From Citreimonas salinaria (GTDB taxonomy: Bacteria > Pseudomonadota > Alphaproteobacteria > Rhodobacterales > Rhodobacteraceae), in the NCBI RefSeq assembly GCF_900107235.1, contig NZ_FNPF01000015.1, positions 42,301 to 106,300 of the forward strand: a stretch of 64,000 nt of DNA, in the 5' to 3' direction. The notes beneath the pieces are model-generated. The model did not search any database, was not told the origin of the DNA, and was given only the letters and a program-made list of their open reading frames with translations. Every line of letters begins with the position of its first letter. Position 1 is the first letter of the stretch. Positions 35,511 to 45,952 of this stretch are shown piece by piece. A program made the position numbers and the translations under genes.

Positions 35511-36025
35511 ATGACTGACGATACCACCCGAAAAGGCTCCGGCGAGGCGCGGCGCCAGGCCAAGGGTCTGGCCGAAGACGCGCGCCAGGCGGGCCAGCAG
35601 GCCTATGACACCGTCAAGGACGAGGCCGGCCATCAGGCCGAGGAGGCGCAGAGCCGGATCGCCTCCGAGGCGGGAGACGTGGCACAGGCGCTGCGGAAGG
35701 CCGCCGAGGCAAGCCGCGACGGCTCTCCGCAGGAACGCACGTTCGGCCAGATCGCCGACGCGCTGGCGGATGCCTCGGAAGGCTTCAGCCGCAAGGATCT
35801 GGGCGAGCTTGTGAGCGACGCAAACCATTTCGCGCGCCGCAACCCGATCGCCTTCCTCGGCGGCGCCGCGCTGCTGGGTTTTGCCGCCGCACGCTTCGCC
35901 AAGGCAAGCAGCCCCTCGGGCCATGATGGCTTCGAGACCCGGCCGGGGACGCCCATGGCCGCACCGGCAGCCCCAGCAAGCCCGGCAGCACCGGCAGGCA
36001 CCCCCAGGACCGGAGGAATCTCGTA

Positions 36026-36026
<1 letters not shown>
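35511..36026 (+). CDS. Membrane-anchored stress protein, nutrient-deprivation-induced type
   Basis: 171 residues from ATG at 35511 (AAAGGAA upstream). Hydrophilic, Ala/Gln/Glu-rich helices ([40 protein letters not shown]) lead to [20 protein letters not shown], a single membrane segment typical of proteins annotated as nutrient-deprivation-induced in rhizobia and relatives. An Ala/Pro-rich tail follows. It has an EcfG-type promoter upstream and overlaps the exchanger start by one base (TAATG). Probably a general-stress envelope protein; the molecular role is unknown. Confidence 0.75.
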
Positions 36027-37140
<1,114 letters not shown>

Positions 37141-37352
37141 TACGCGTGCATCAGCGCGCTTCCACCGTCGGCGACACGGCGGCCTGAAGCGCGCCGGCCA
37201 TCATGGCTCGGCAGGGTATCCGAGCGGACGAGAAACCGACGGAGTGCGACCGGTGGAGCGGTCGCGCCTTCCGGCGGCCGGGCGAAGCGCTTTCGGGCCC
37301 AGCCCAGCCAGCCTTCCTTGTGCGAGCCGCTTCCTGCGCGTAGCACTGCCGA

Positions 37353-38639
37353 ATGCTCATCGAGATTTCGATCGTTCTGTTTCTGATTCTGGTCAACGGA
37401 TTCCTCGCGATGTCGGAACTCGCCGTGGTCTCCGCACGGCCGGCGCGGCTGAGGGTTCTGGCCGACCGGGGTAGCAGGGGGGCAGCCACGGCCATAAGCC
37501 TGGCCTCCGATCCGGGCCGTTTCCTGTCCGCGGTGCAGATCGGCATCACGTTGGTGGGCGTCCTGTCCGGCGCCTTCTCGGGCGCCACTCTGGGCCTTCG
37601 CCTGGCTGACGCTCTCGCCGCCGCGGGCGCGCCCGCGGGCATTGCAGCCACCCTTGGCGTCGGCGGCGTGGTCATGGTCATCACCTACCTCTCGCTCATC
37701 GTCGGTGAACTTGTCCCCAAGCAGATCGCCCTGCGCGCGCCGGAGGTCGTCGCGGCTCGCGTCGCGCCGGCGATGCGGATGATCTCTCGTGTCGCAGCAC
37801 CGCTTGTCTGGCTGCTCGACAAGTCCGGCAAGATCGTCCTCCGTCTTCTTGGTCAGTCGGGACACGGCGGGTCAGGCATGAGCGACGAGGAGGTGCGCAT
37901 GGTAATCTCCGAGGCGCGTCAGGCGGGGGTCATCGAACACGCCGAGAACGAGATGATCGCCGGGGTGATGCGCGTGGCCGATCGCACCGCGCGCGGTCTC
38001 ATGACACCGCGCCACGAGGTGGACCTGGTCGACCTTGCCGACGGTTCCACGGCCGTTCTGGAGCAGGTGCGTGCGAGCCGCCGCTCCCGGCTACCCGTCC
38101 GGGACGGCGCGGCGGACGACATCGTGGGTGTTCTGACCACGCGCGACGTGCTGGAGATCGGGCCTGCGCCCGATCTCGATGACCTTCGCGCGCTCATCGT
38201 CCCAGCGAAGATCGTCCTCGACGGAATGCCGGCGCTCGATGTTGTCGAGACGCTCAAGCAAGGGCCGGCGCAAATTGTGCTCGTCTTCGACGAATACGGC
38301 CACTTCGAGGGCATCATCACAGCGATGGACCTCCTCGAGGCAATCACCGGAGACTTCGCCGACGTTGAGTATCCAGAGCCGAAGATCGTCGAACGCGAGG
38401 ATGGAAGTCTGCTGGTGGCTGGCTGGATGCCGGTCGACGAGTTTGCCGACAAGGTCGGTCTCGCGCTGCCCGACGGTCGCGATTTCGAGACCGTCGCCGG
38501 GCTGATCCTCGACCACCTCGGCGCTCTCCCTGACGTCGGTCAAAGGATGGAGATCGGCGGCTTCGAGATCGAGGTTCTGGACCTCGACGGACGGCGCATC
38601 GACAAGGTGCTCGTCTCGCGGAGGGCTGCGGATTCTTGA
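37353..38639 (+). CDS. CNNM/CBS-domain transporter (CorC/HlyC family)
   Basis: 428 residues. The N-terminal DUF21/CNNM domain has about four membrane segments, with VNGFLAMSELAVVSARPARL and GITLVGVLSGAFSGATLGLR. Two CBS domains cover about residues 210-330 (MTPRHEVDLVDLADGS, FDEYGHFEGIITAMDLLEAI), and the CorC_HlyC C-terminal domain reads LLVAGWMPVDEFADKVGLAL. Such proteins are implicated in Mg2+ or Co2+ efflux and membrane stress. The start ATG at 37353 has a poor ribosome site. A second CNNM/CBS gene lies at 41 kb. Confidence 0.92.
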   Translation: MLIEISIVLFLILVNGFLAMSELAVVSARPARLRVLADRGSRGAATAISLASDPGRFLSAVQIGITLVGVLSGAFSGATLGLRLADALAAAGAPAGIAATLGVGGVVMVITYLSLIVGELVPKQIALRAPEVVAARVAPAMRMISRVAAPLVWLLDKSGKIVLRLLGQSGHGGSGMSDEEVRMVISEARQAGVIEHAENEMIAGVMRVADRTARGLMTPRHEVDLVDLADGSTAVLEQVRASRRSRLPVRDGAADDIVGVLTTRDVLEIGPAPDLDDLRALIVPAKIVLDGMPALDVVETLKQGPAQIVLVFDEYGHFEGIITAMDLLEAITGDFADVEYPEPKIVEREDGSLLVAGWMPVDEFADKVGLALPDGRDFETVAGLILDHLGALPDVGQRMEIGGFEIEVLDLDGRRIDKVLVSRRAADS

Positions 38640-38827
38640 GCGGCACCGCCGCCTGTTGCCCCCGACTGGTGCGGCCTTCTATCCGTGTGGCGGAACCCTG
38701 AAGGCTGGCCGTCATTCTTCCGACAGCATCCAATGCGGCGACGAGAATGGAGGTATCGAATGAATAGTGAGCCGGCACTTCGCACCGGTGGGCATCGCCG
38801 AACGATTGCTCGGGCCAGCGCGAACTG

Positions 38828-40309
38828 ATGGATCAAGCCGCCCATCCGCCTTCCGAGACACCGCCTGCCATCCTGCGACCCGGAGACACATGCTGGCGCA
38901 TCGCGCATGCGGACCGCATGTTGGTGATCGTCGATGCCGCGCCTTACTTCGCGGCCCTGCACGCGGCGCTACAGCAGGCCCGGCACAGCGTCATCATGAT
39001 CGGCTGGGAGTTCGACACGCGCATCTCGCTCTTGCCGCAAAGAGACGGCGACGGCGTCCCGACGCGGCTCGGCAAGTTTCTCAGCTGGGTGGTCCGCCAG
39101 AACCCGGACCTGAACATCTACCTTCTCGAGTGGGATACGGGCATGGTCCAGGTCCTGGGGCGCGGCTCAACGCCATTGCGGATCGCCGACTGGATCTCCG
39201 GCAGTCACATCCACCTGAAGCTCGACTATGCCCATCCGACGGGCGCCGCGCATCATCAGAAGATTGTGGTGATCGACGACGCTCTGGCGTTCTGCGGCGG
39301 GATCGACACGACGACGGACAGGTGGGACACGCGCGAACACCTTGACGAGCATCCCTTGCGCAAGCGGCCGACTACGGGGCGCAGCTACGGCCCGTGGCAC
39401 GACGCGGCGGTGGCCGTCGATGGCGACGCCGCTCGCGCGCTGGGAATCCTGGCGCGCGATCGCTGGAAGCGGGCAACGGGTGACGAACTGGACCCGCCGC
39501 CTTCGGTGCCGCCTGTATGGCCGAAGGACCTCGTGCCGACATTCGAGGATGTCGATGTCGCGATTTCGCGAACGGCCCCGTCCTATGGCGGGCGCGAGCC
39601 CGTGCACGAGATCGAGGCGCTCTACCTGGCGATCATCGCCGCGGCGCATCACAGCGTCTACATCGAGAGCCAGTATTTCGCGTCCCGCATGATCGCCGAA
39701 GCGATCGCCGAGCGGCTTCGCGAGCCCGACGGCCCGGAATTCGTGATCGTGAACCCCGAAACGGCAGATGGCTGGTTGGAAGAAGAGGCTATGGGCTCGG
39801 CACGGGCTCGCTTGCTTGCGCTAATCCGCGAGGCGGACCACCATGACCATTTCCGGCTCTACACGCCCGTGGCGGAGCAAGGCACGCCCATCTACGTGCA
39901 CGCCAAGGTCGTGGTGCTGGACGACCGGCTCTTGCGGGTGGGGTCCTCGAACCTGAACAACCGGTCTCTCGGCATGGACACCGAATGTGACATGATAATC
40001 GAGGCGCAGGACGACATCGCTGCGGACCCTGAAGTGCGGCGGCGGATCGTCCGGCTTCGCAACGACCTGATCGCCGAGCATCTGGACGTGGATACAGGGA
40101 ATGTCGAGACGGCGATCGAGCAGGCGAACGGCAGGCTTATCGGCGCAATAGAGGCGCTGCGCGGGGGCCGGAAGACGCTGGTCCCATTCACGCCTCCGGA
40201 TCTCAATGTGGTCGAAGAAGAGGTGCTGGGCGAAAACGACCTGTTCGATCCCGAACGGCCGGCGCGGCGCTGGCGTCCGTTCCGCCTGTTCTCGCGTCCG
40301 ACGAAGTAG
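38828..40309 (+). CDS. Phospholipase D-family protein
   Basis: 493 residues with two HKD motifs: the first HHQKIVVIDDALAFCGGID near residue 140, the second HAKVVVLDDRLLRVGSSNLN near residue 358, followed by NNRSLGMDTECD. This matches the larger bacterial phospholipase D family, which hydrolyses or exchanges phospholipid head groups. No signal peptide is evident, so it is cytoplasmic or membrane-associated. It stands 188 bases after the CNNM gene in the same direction, in the stress and membrane block. Confidence 0.9.
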   Translation: MDQAAHPPSETPPAILRPGDTCWRIAHADRMLVIVDAAPYFAALHAALQQARHSVIMIGWEFDTRISLLPQRDGDGVPTRLGKFLSWVVRQNPDLNIYLLEWDTGMVQVLGRGSTPLRIADWISGSHIHLKLDYAHPTGAAHHQKIVVIDDALAFCGGIDTTTDRWDTREHLDEHPLRKRPTTGRSYGPWHDAAVAVDGDAARALGILARDRWKRATGDELDPPPSVPPVWPKDLVPTFEDVDVAISRTAPSYGGREPVHEIEALYLAIIAAAHHSVYIESQYFASRMIAEAIAERLREPDGPEFVIVNPETADGWLEEEAMGSARARLLALIREADHHDHFRLYTPVAEQGTPIYVHAKVVVLDDRLLRVGSSNLNNRSLGMDTECDMIIEAQDDIAADPEVRRRIVRLRNDLIAEHLDVDTGNVETAIEQANGRLIGAIEALRGGRKTLVPFTPPDLNVVEEEVLGENDLFDPERPARRWRPFRLFSRPTK

Positions 40310-40518
40310 CGCAGCGCTGATTACTCACTTCTGCCGCGGAGAAATTGCACGGCAGCAATCCGACGTCTTTCTGGGCGAAAGCATGCAGATCGTGCTACAC
40401 GGTTGATCCGATGCGATGCCATCGAAGTCTCTCGCGACGGTGCCAAGCGTGAAGCAGAAGCGGGGCGCACGCCCGGGTCGTGATTGTGCACGCACGGCTT
40501 AGTGTGCAATGTCCGTGC

Positions 40519-40818
40519 ATGGAGAAGCTCTCGTCACTTTGGTCCGGCGACCTCGCGCTCAATGATGCATTCTGGACATGGGCGGTGACGGTAGGTCTGC
40601 TGATCAATTTCGGCACCAGCATCCTGTTTCTGGTGCTGATTCTCCAAGACCGGCCGCTGGCCGCCGTCATCGCCGGATACGCGTTCTCCATACCCTACAA
40701 CATCGTTGCGACGGTCGGCGTCTGGCGGTCGGCCGCACGCTACGCAGGGCCACCTGTCCACGCCGATCTTGCACGGATCGCAACAGTCATTCTGATGGCG
40801 GCACTGACGCTGACCTGA
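40519..40818 (+). CDS. Small membrane protein of unknown function
   Basis: 99 residues from ATG at 40519. Three hydrophobic segments: AFWTWAVTVGLLINFGTSIL, AAVIAGYAFSIPYNIVATVG and ARIATVILMAALTLT. The SIPYNIVATVGVWRSAARYA block recurs in small membrane proteins of this bacterial group, some annotated only as hypothetical. An in-frame start at 40480 would add 13 residues. It lies between the phospholipase D gene and a convergent CNNM gene. Confidence 0.65.
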   Translation: MEKLSSLWSGDLALNDAFWTWAVTVGLLINFGTSILFLVLILQDRPLAAVIAGYAFSIPYNIVATVGVWRSAARYAGPPVHADLARIATVILMAALTLT

Positions 40819-40863
40819 GAAAGGCACAAGCGTGCCGACGGATGATTGCCTCCGCGCTGGCGC

Positions 40864-41904
40864 TCAGGTGTGCAGCGCAGCTTCGGGCATGGCATCCGTG
40901 TGCTTGCCCATCCCGCTCAGTAGGCACCTGAGGACGTCCGATCCGGTGATCACGCGCTTCTGCCCGGGCGACCACAGCAGAATGACGGTCTCGTCGTGCC
41001 CGGCGTCCTGCTCGCGATGCGTGGAGAGCGTTCCGAGAGCCTTGTCCAGCGTATCGGTCGGGGTCGTGACCACGGCCGGCCGATGACAGTAATCGCCGGG
41101 GCCGGCATCCTTTCCCAGCGCCAGAAAATCCCGAAGAAACGCGTTCGCATTCATCAGAAGACGTGGCTGATCTTCCTCGTCGGTCAGGACAATCCACTTC
41201 TTCTGCGAAGAAGCCAGCCTGCGCAGGAACGGATCGTCGGCGGCGTGAGCGATCTCCGGGAAAACCGGCTGTTCGCCGTCGAAGGGGATCTTCAGGATAC
41301 TGTTGGGATCAAGGGGCTTTCCCTGATCCTGCACCACCAGGTCATCGAGCGCGAGGAAGTTCGTGGCCCCGATCGCCTCGACGCGGCCGACTTCGCTGCC
41401 GGTATTCTCGGCATGGTAGCGCAGGATGTTGTGCAATTCCCGTTCCCGGAACCAGGGAATCGTTTCCGTGCCCACCCAGGCATCCAGAAGACGCGCGGTG
41501 GGCTTCGCGATCGGCCAGAACAGGATGCGGTAAAATTTCAGGATCGGCGCAAACAGCGCGACGGCCCGCAACGCGTTGCGCGAGAAATAGGCCTGCGGAC
41601 CGATCTCGCCCAAGGCGGTGATGACTATGGTCGAAAACAGGAAGGCCAGGACGCCCGCCATCACCGAATCCGCGAGCATGGTCAGAAGCACGTTGATCGC
41701 GACATTGCCGATGAGGATCGTGACCAGCGTGAAGTTCGCGTCCCGCCGAAGGTCGAGCGCGCTCGACGCGCTCTTGTCCCCTGCAGCGGCCGCCGCCTCG
41801 AGCCGCAGGCGGCTGAGGCTGAACACCGCGATGTTGCACCCCGAGAACAGGGCGGATTGCGAGATGCAGAAAGCGATCCCGAGCCAGATCAACAGATCGT
41901 TCAT
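40864..41904 (-). CDS. CNNM (DUF21)/CBS-domain membrane protein
   Basis: 346 residues. DUF21 membrane domain with three or four segments (LLIWLGIAFCISQSALFSGC, NVAINVLLTMLADSVMAGVL) and the conserved TALGEIGPQAYFSRNALR. A CBS-like pair follows (about 190-330: FPEIAHAADDPFLRRLASS and VVTTPTDTLDKALGTLSTH), without a CorC_HlyC domain. It may regulate metal or lipid transport. A possible EcfG-type promoter (41929-41953) precedes the start at 41904. Confidence 0.88.
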   Translation of the reverse strand: MNDLLIWLGIAFCISQSALFSGCNIAVFSLSRLRLEAAAAAGDKSASSALDLRRDANFTLVTILIGNVAINVLLTMLADSVMAGVLAFLFSTIVITALGEIGPQAYFSRNALRAVALFAPILKFYRILFWPIAKPTARLLDAWVGTETIPWFRERELHNILRYHAENTGSEVGRVEAIGATNFLALDDLVVQDQGKPLDPNSILKIPFDGEQPVFPEIAHAADDPFLRRLASSQKKWIVLTDEEDQPRLLMNANAFLRDFLALGKDAGPGDYCHRPAVVTTPTDTLDKALGTLSTHREQDAGHDETVILLWSPGQKRVITGSDVLRCLLSGMGKHTDAMPEAALHT

Positions 41905-41928
41905 GGTATACCCTAAGCGCTCGGGGTG

Positions 41929-41953
41929 AACCGGCGGATGTGCCGATGGTTCC
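41929..41953 (-). promoter_or_regulatory. Possible EcfG-type promoter
   Basis: On the minus strand GGAAC, 16 bases, then GGTT, ending 25 bases before the CNNM start codon. The -10 element differs from CGTT at the first base, so this is a candidate only. Confidence 0.4.
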
Positions 41954-42118
41954 GTCGGGATACGAGTGCGCCCCGCTCAGACGCGATGCCAATCGCCGAA
42001 TTTCGCGAGAGTTGGGGCCAAACCCGCGTCACCCGCGTTGGCAGTCTGAAAGCCGGGACGTTGCGCCACGATGTGGCACGCGTTCGCCTGAATGCCGCGA
42101 GCACCAGAAGGGCCCACG

Positions 42119-43183
42119 ATGCTCCAATTAACTGATGAACGGCCATGGTTCGCGGCGAAACTGCTCATGTTGACGGTCATCATCATTGCGACGCTTGCTG
42201 CCTGGCAACTTTCGCATATCCTGCTGCTGGTGTTCGGCGCCGTTCTTGTCGCGGTGCTGCTGAAGGCCGTGGCGCTTCCCATCGAGAGGTTCACCCCGGT
42301 TTCCGAACAATGGTCGGTTGGCGTCGCGTGCCTGATCGTCGGCGGAGTGCTGGCCGGCTTCTTCACACTGATGGGGAGGCAGGTCAGCCAGCAGGTCACG
42401 ACCCTCATCGAGGGCGTTCCGGACCTGCTCGCGTCGCTGGAAGAGCGGTTTGGTGTCTCCGGCCTGCGGGGCTGGGTCGAGGAGCAGCTTGCCGACGTGT
42501 TTCAGGACGGTGAAATTGCCATCAGTTTGGCCGAATACTCCACGTCAGCCCTCACTATCGTGGCGCATGTGCTGATCGTCCTGACGTCGGGGATCTACCT
42601 TGCCTTGAGGCCCCGGGCTTACAAGAACGGCCTGACGAGCCTGTTCCCAAAACGGCGTCAGGCTCAGGCCCGGGACACCATGGAGACGATCGGACAGGCC
42701 CTAAAGCTTTGGCTGCTGGGGCAACTCGTGGCGATGGTTCTGGTAGGGGTTCTGACGACGCTCGGGCTGTGGCTGCTCGGCATCCCTTCCGCATTGGCGC
42801 TCGGTCTCCTGGCCGGATTGCTCGAGTTCGTGCCCTTCATCGGGCCGACCCTGAGCGCCGTTCCCGCGATCGCGCTTGGATTGTCAGAGAGCCCGTCGAC
42901 GGGGCTGTGGGTGGCGGGTCTCTACATCCTTGTCCAGCAGGTCGAAGGGAACCTGATCACGCCTCTGGTCCAGCAACGCGCGGTCGACCTGCCGCCGGTG
43001 GTAACGATCTTTGCGATCCTCAGCTTTGGCGTTCTGTTCGGCGCGATCGGCGTGCTGCTTGCGACCCCGCTGGCGGTAGTCTGCTTCGTCCTGGTCAAGA
43101 AACTCTGGATGCAGGACATTCTGCACGAAGATGTGGATGTTCCCGGCGAGGAAGACGACGGATCGGACTACGCTGAGAGCTGA
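42119..43183 (+). CDS. AI-2E family transporter (PerM/TqsA-like permease)
   Basis: 354 residues from ATG at 42119 (AGAAGGGCCC upstream). About eight membrane segments. The N-terminal pair includes LLLVFGAVLVAVLLKAVALP, a soluble middle region follows with GLRGWVEEQLADVFQDGE, and the C-terminal half has LLAGLLEFVPFIGPTLSAVP and the conserved VEGNLITPLVQQRAVDLPPV. Family members export varied small molecules or exchange ions, so the AI-2 name is not evidence of quorum sensing. It is divergent from the CNNM gene. Confidence 0.92.
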   Translation: MLQLTDERPWFAAKLLMLTVIIIATLAAWQLSHILLLVFGAVLVAVLLKAVALPIERFTPVSEQWSVGVACLIVGGVLAGFFTLMGRQVSQQVTTLIEGVPDLLASLEERFGVSGLRGWVEEQLADVFQDGEIAISLAEYSTSALTIVAHVLIVLTSGIYLALRPRAYKNGLTSLFPKRRQAQARDTMETIGQALKLWLLGQLVAMVLVGVLTTLGLWLLGIPSALALGLLAGLLEFVPFIGPTLSAVPAIALGLSESPSTGLWVAGLYILVQQVEGNLITPLVQQRAVDLPPVVTIFAILSFGVLFGAIGVLLATPLAVVCFVLVKKLWMQDILHEDVDVPGEEDDGSDYAES

Positions 43184-43390
43184 AACGCGATCTTTTGGTC
43201 CTGGAGCGAAGCGCCTCGCCTGCCGCCAAGCCTGCGTGGGGGCGGAGAGCATGCGGATTCAACTTGCAGCTAAAAACTGTTCGCGGTGTTGCTCATGACG
43301 GTTTCAATCTTCTCGAGAGTTTGGTCGTCCGGCAGGCCCGGGCCGGTTTCAGCGCTGCCCGTAGAGCCCTTTGCTGACGGTTGCCCTGGA

Positions 43391-43945
43391 TCAGACCGCG
43401 TCTCTCATCTCGGCCTCGAGGCGCTTCTGGAACCTGCGGCGGGCGAGCCATCCGCGCAGCTGCTTGGTCGCCATCTTCTCGGGCTGGAACACTACGTCCT
43501 CGCCCTCGCGGGTGACGCCGTAGGCTTTGGATCCGGCCGAGGTCATGGCCGAGTATCCAGTCTGGGCCGCCACGGTCAGGGTCAGGCGCTCGATCGTCTC
43601 GGGTGCGACGCGCTTGTTTCCATGCATCTCTATCCGCGCCATCAGATCCTCGAAGCTGCCCGCGTCAAGGTAATCGCCCGACGCCAACGGCCCCTCGTTC
43701 GTCGCGCCGCGGGCGGATTCCAGGTCCTCGCTGCGGATGTTGTCGTTCTGGGTGATATAGGCCGTGCCACGCTCGCCCGCGGCCTCGTAATCCGCGATGA
43801 TCGCGCTGACGTAGATTGGCTCGGTGCCCATGTTCGCAATGAAGAGCCGGGCATTTGCGGCGATCGCCCTCTCGCTCATCCCCTGCGCATACTTCAAGCG
43901 CAGCACATCCCGTATTCGGCGCATCGACAGTCGTCCCGTTGGCAT
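43391..43945 (-). pseudogene. Chimera: IS21 IstA N-terminus fused in frame to the C-terminal part of an unknown protein
   Basis: From ATG at 43945: MPTGRLSMRRIRDVLRLKYA with SERAIA, the helix-turn-helix start of IS21 IstA. After about 29 residues it changes, in the same frame, to LFIANMGTEPIYVSAIIADY and continues for 150 codons (VVFQPEKMATKQLRGWLARR). The second part is a soluble domain from a protein I cannot name; its own N-terminus is lost. The fusion is open throughout and could be translated. The IS21 end repeats lie just upstream. Confidence 0.65.
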
Positions 43946-44005
43946 CTCGGCTCCCTCGTTCAAAAAACGAGGGTCACCGTAGCTTCAGACTGTCGGCCAA
44001 ACCCG

Positions 44006-44097
44006 CCCACGATCGCGTGGAACGGCTGCCCATCATCGCGTGGAATCGCTGCCCACGATCATCTGGAACGGGCGCCTATCATCCCGTGGAACACGCA
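44006..44097. repeat. Four tandem 23-bp repeats, left end of an IS21-family element
   Basis: Four contiguous 23-base units at 44006, 44029, 44052 and 44075, close to CCCACGATCGCGTGGAACGG plus CTG, each with a few changes. IS21-family ends carry several copies of a transposase-binding repeat, and these sit just outside the IstA N-terminus, so they are the end of the same broken element. The outer tip may be the TGCA near 44119. There are no spacers, so this is not a CRISPR array. Confidence 0.75.
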
Positions 44098-44342
44098 CGT
44101 CGCCCGCGATGATCGTGCACCACCTCGCGCCTCGGCGAGACGTGGCCGGGGCAATGCCCCGGAGTATGCGGCCAGCCCCAAAGCTCTTCTGGCGTCTGCA
44201 AAGCGTGCTGCGGTCTGGCACGGTATCCAGACCGACCAGCGCAAGAGATTCTCTGCGAAGCCTATAGCTCGCTTGGACGCCAAGCCGAGCAGCACCTTCA
44301 ATGTACGGTACAGGGTGGTAGTTCGCGAAGGCATTTCCACGA

Positions 44343-44687
44343 TCAGTTCTTGGCCTGCGTGATGTGCGTCAGGGCCACACGATCGCCGGTATTGACCTTC
44401 GCTGTGCAGAAGCGCGACGCAGATAGAAAGGCGTTCCTGCCGGAAGCCGAGGCGCTCAGGGACGCGTCATCGCCGGAGGAGCGGATCGAGGCCGCGGAGG
44501 CTTCGGGAAAGGATGCCGCGCGCAAGATATAGCCGCCGGCACGAAAGACCCGCTGCAGCTGCGGCTCACCCGCTTCGTCCGCGGCTGCGGCAGCCCCTCG
44601 CAGCGCGACGATGTCCTGCGCAGGCTGGCCCGAAGCCTCGGTTCGACAGCAGGCGCCGACGCTGCGGGCAAACGATACGATTCCCAT
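44343..44687 (-). CDS. Uncertain reading frame, no recognised family
   Basis: A minus-strand frame from ATG at 44687 (MGIVSFARSVGACC) to a stop at 44343, about 114 residues, Ala/Ser-rich (AALRG-like stretches, SGDDASLSASASGRNAFLSA). The frame is open further upstream without a better start, and there is no ribosome site. A competing plus-strand frame of charged composition overlaps. This may be non-coding. Confidence 0.2.
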   Translation of the reverse strand: MGIVSFARSVGACCRTEASGQPAQDIVALRGAAAAADEAGEPQLQRVFRAGGYILRAASFPEASAASIRSSGDDASLSASASGRNAFLSASRFCTAKVNTGDRVALTHITQAKN

Positions 44688-44856
44688 GGCCGCAGTTGCG
44701 GCAGAGGCCACAGGCAGCGCGCCCCGCTTTGCCCTCCAGCCCTGTTTTAGCGGCTTGTAAGGGTCCAAGAGGGCGTTATGCTCCACCGGAATGAGGCGGT
44801 TCGGACGAGGTGGCGGCGTCTGAAACGATCCGGCGCGGCATAAGAATGGAGTGACT

Positions 44857-45123
44857 ATGTCGAACAGCGTGAGGGACACCGTGACCCGCATCATTGCTGA
44901 ACAGGCTATGGTCGAACCTGCGGCTGTCACGTCAGATCAGACGCTGGAAGACCTGGGGATAGATTCCTTGGGCCTCGTCGAATCGATCTTCGCGATTGAG
45001 GAGAGCTTGAACATTCAGGTACCGTTCAACGCGAACAGCCCCGAGGACAGTGGATTCGACGTTTCGTCCGTCGCCACAATCGTAAAGGCGGTAGAAGGGC
45101 TGGTCGCTGAGCAAAAGGCTTAG
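44857..45123 (+). CDS. Acyl carrier protein
   Basis: 88 residues from ATG at 44857, five bases after GGAG. Four-helix carrier protein with the phosphopantetheine attachment Ser in LEDLGIDSLGLVESIFAIEE. The EDSGFDVSSVATIVKAVEGL tail is normal for the family. It is not beside fatty-acid synthase genes. It precedes fragments of an acyl-ligase/acyltransferase and an alpha/beta hydrolase, so it probably served a lipid-modifying set that has decayed. Confidence 0.9.
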   Translation: MSNSVRDTVTRIIAEQAMVEPAAVTSDQTLEDLGIDSLGLVESIFAIEESLNIQVPFNANSPEDSGFDVSSVATIVKAVEGLVAEQKA

Positions 45124-45179
45124 GAATGCCTCGGCAATACTGCATGTTCCTCCTGCCCTCCTGGTGAAATGAAATCCGG

Positions 45180-45480
45180 CTCAGGCGGAATACCGCGAAA
45201 GCGTCCGCGAGGCTGTTCGTTCCTGCATTGCTGGTTCGACTCGTCCGCCGACGCCCATGGGGCTGCCATCGCCGCGAAGGACCCCCGCAAAGGCGAAAGG
45301 GTTGTTGTCCTCGTGACCGATCGCGAGGACATGCAGCGTGAGGATCTCTCTTCGGCCGGAAAGGTCCGCGCGGCATTCTGAGGTGCGCGTGATGGCCGGA
45401 ACCCGCTCTTGGCATCGGGCAAGGCGCACAACCCCGCGCTCACGCGCGCGCTTACCGAGCAGAAGGAACTCACGGCATGA
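45180..45480 (+). pseudogene. AMP-dependent acyl ligase/acyltransferase (Aas-like), C-terminal fragment
   Basis: In one frame: HGAAIAAKDPRKGERVVVLV and TDREDMQREDL. In another, after a break, PLLASGKAHNPALTRALTEQ ending at TGA 45478-45480. These resemble the last 80 residues of 2-acylglycerophosphoethanolamine acyltransferase/acyl-ACP synthetases, including the PLLxSGK hinge. About 600 or more upstream residues are missing. It lies between an ACP gene and a hydrolase fragment, as expected for the original operon. Confidence 0.65.
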
Positions 45481-45896
45481 TCTCAGAGTGGCACATCTCC
45501 ATGCTCGCTTCCGCTCTGCGGCTGCAGGCGGGGCGCGTTCACGAGGAGGAAAGTGAGCGAGAATGCGTAGTTCTCCTGCACGGCCTCGGGCGCGGCCCTG
45601 CCTCCATGCGCTTAATGAGGTGGGCTCTCGAGAAGGAAGGTTGTTTCCGGGTCATCAACCTTGGTTATCCGTCGACCCAGGCCGGTATCGCGGATCTGTC
45701 GAACCTTGCGATTTTGCCCGCCGTCGAGCGCTGCAGGCACGCGCCCCGGGTGCATTTCGTCACCCACTCGCTCGGCGTCATTCTGCTACGGCACTGGATC
45801 TCCCGGCACGCCCCGGCTGAACTGATGCGGTCGCTCGATATTTCGGCCCTGCTCCCCTTCTCGCTCCCAGAGATCGCGTTGATGGCCCGGGCATGA
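45477..45896 (+). pseudogene. Alpha/beta hydrolase (lipase-like), C-terminus lost
   Basis: ATG at 45477 overlaps the preceding stop as ATGA. I read CVVLLHGLGRGPASMRLMRW (oxyanion loop), VINLGYPSTQAGIADLSN, and the nucleophile elbow VHFVTHSLGVILLRHWISRH. Family resemblance ends near residue 120, and the frame closes with unrelated codons at 139. The Asp and His of the catalytic triad are absent, so it is inactive unless it has another role. Confidence 0.75.
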
Positions 45897-45952
45897 AGCT
45901 GGATTACCGCCTCGACCCCCGCCCGGGCCGGCGCCTCGAGTAGAGGGAAAAC

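Noticed and set aside
44006..44097. CRISPR array
   Set aside because: The 23-bp units are contiguous with no spacers, vary between copies and sit at an IS21 end.
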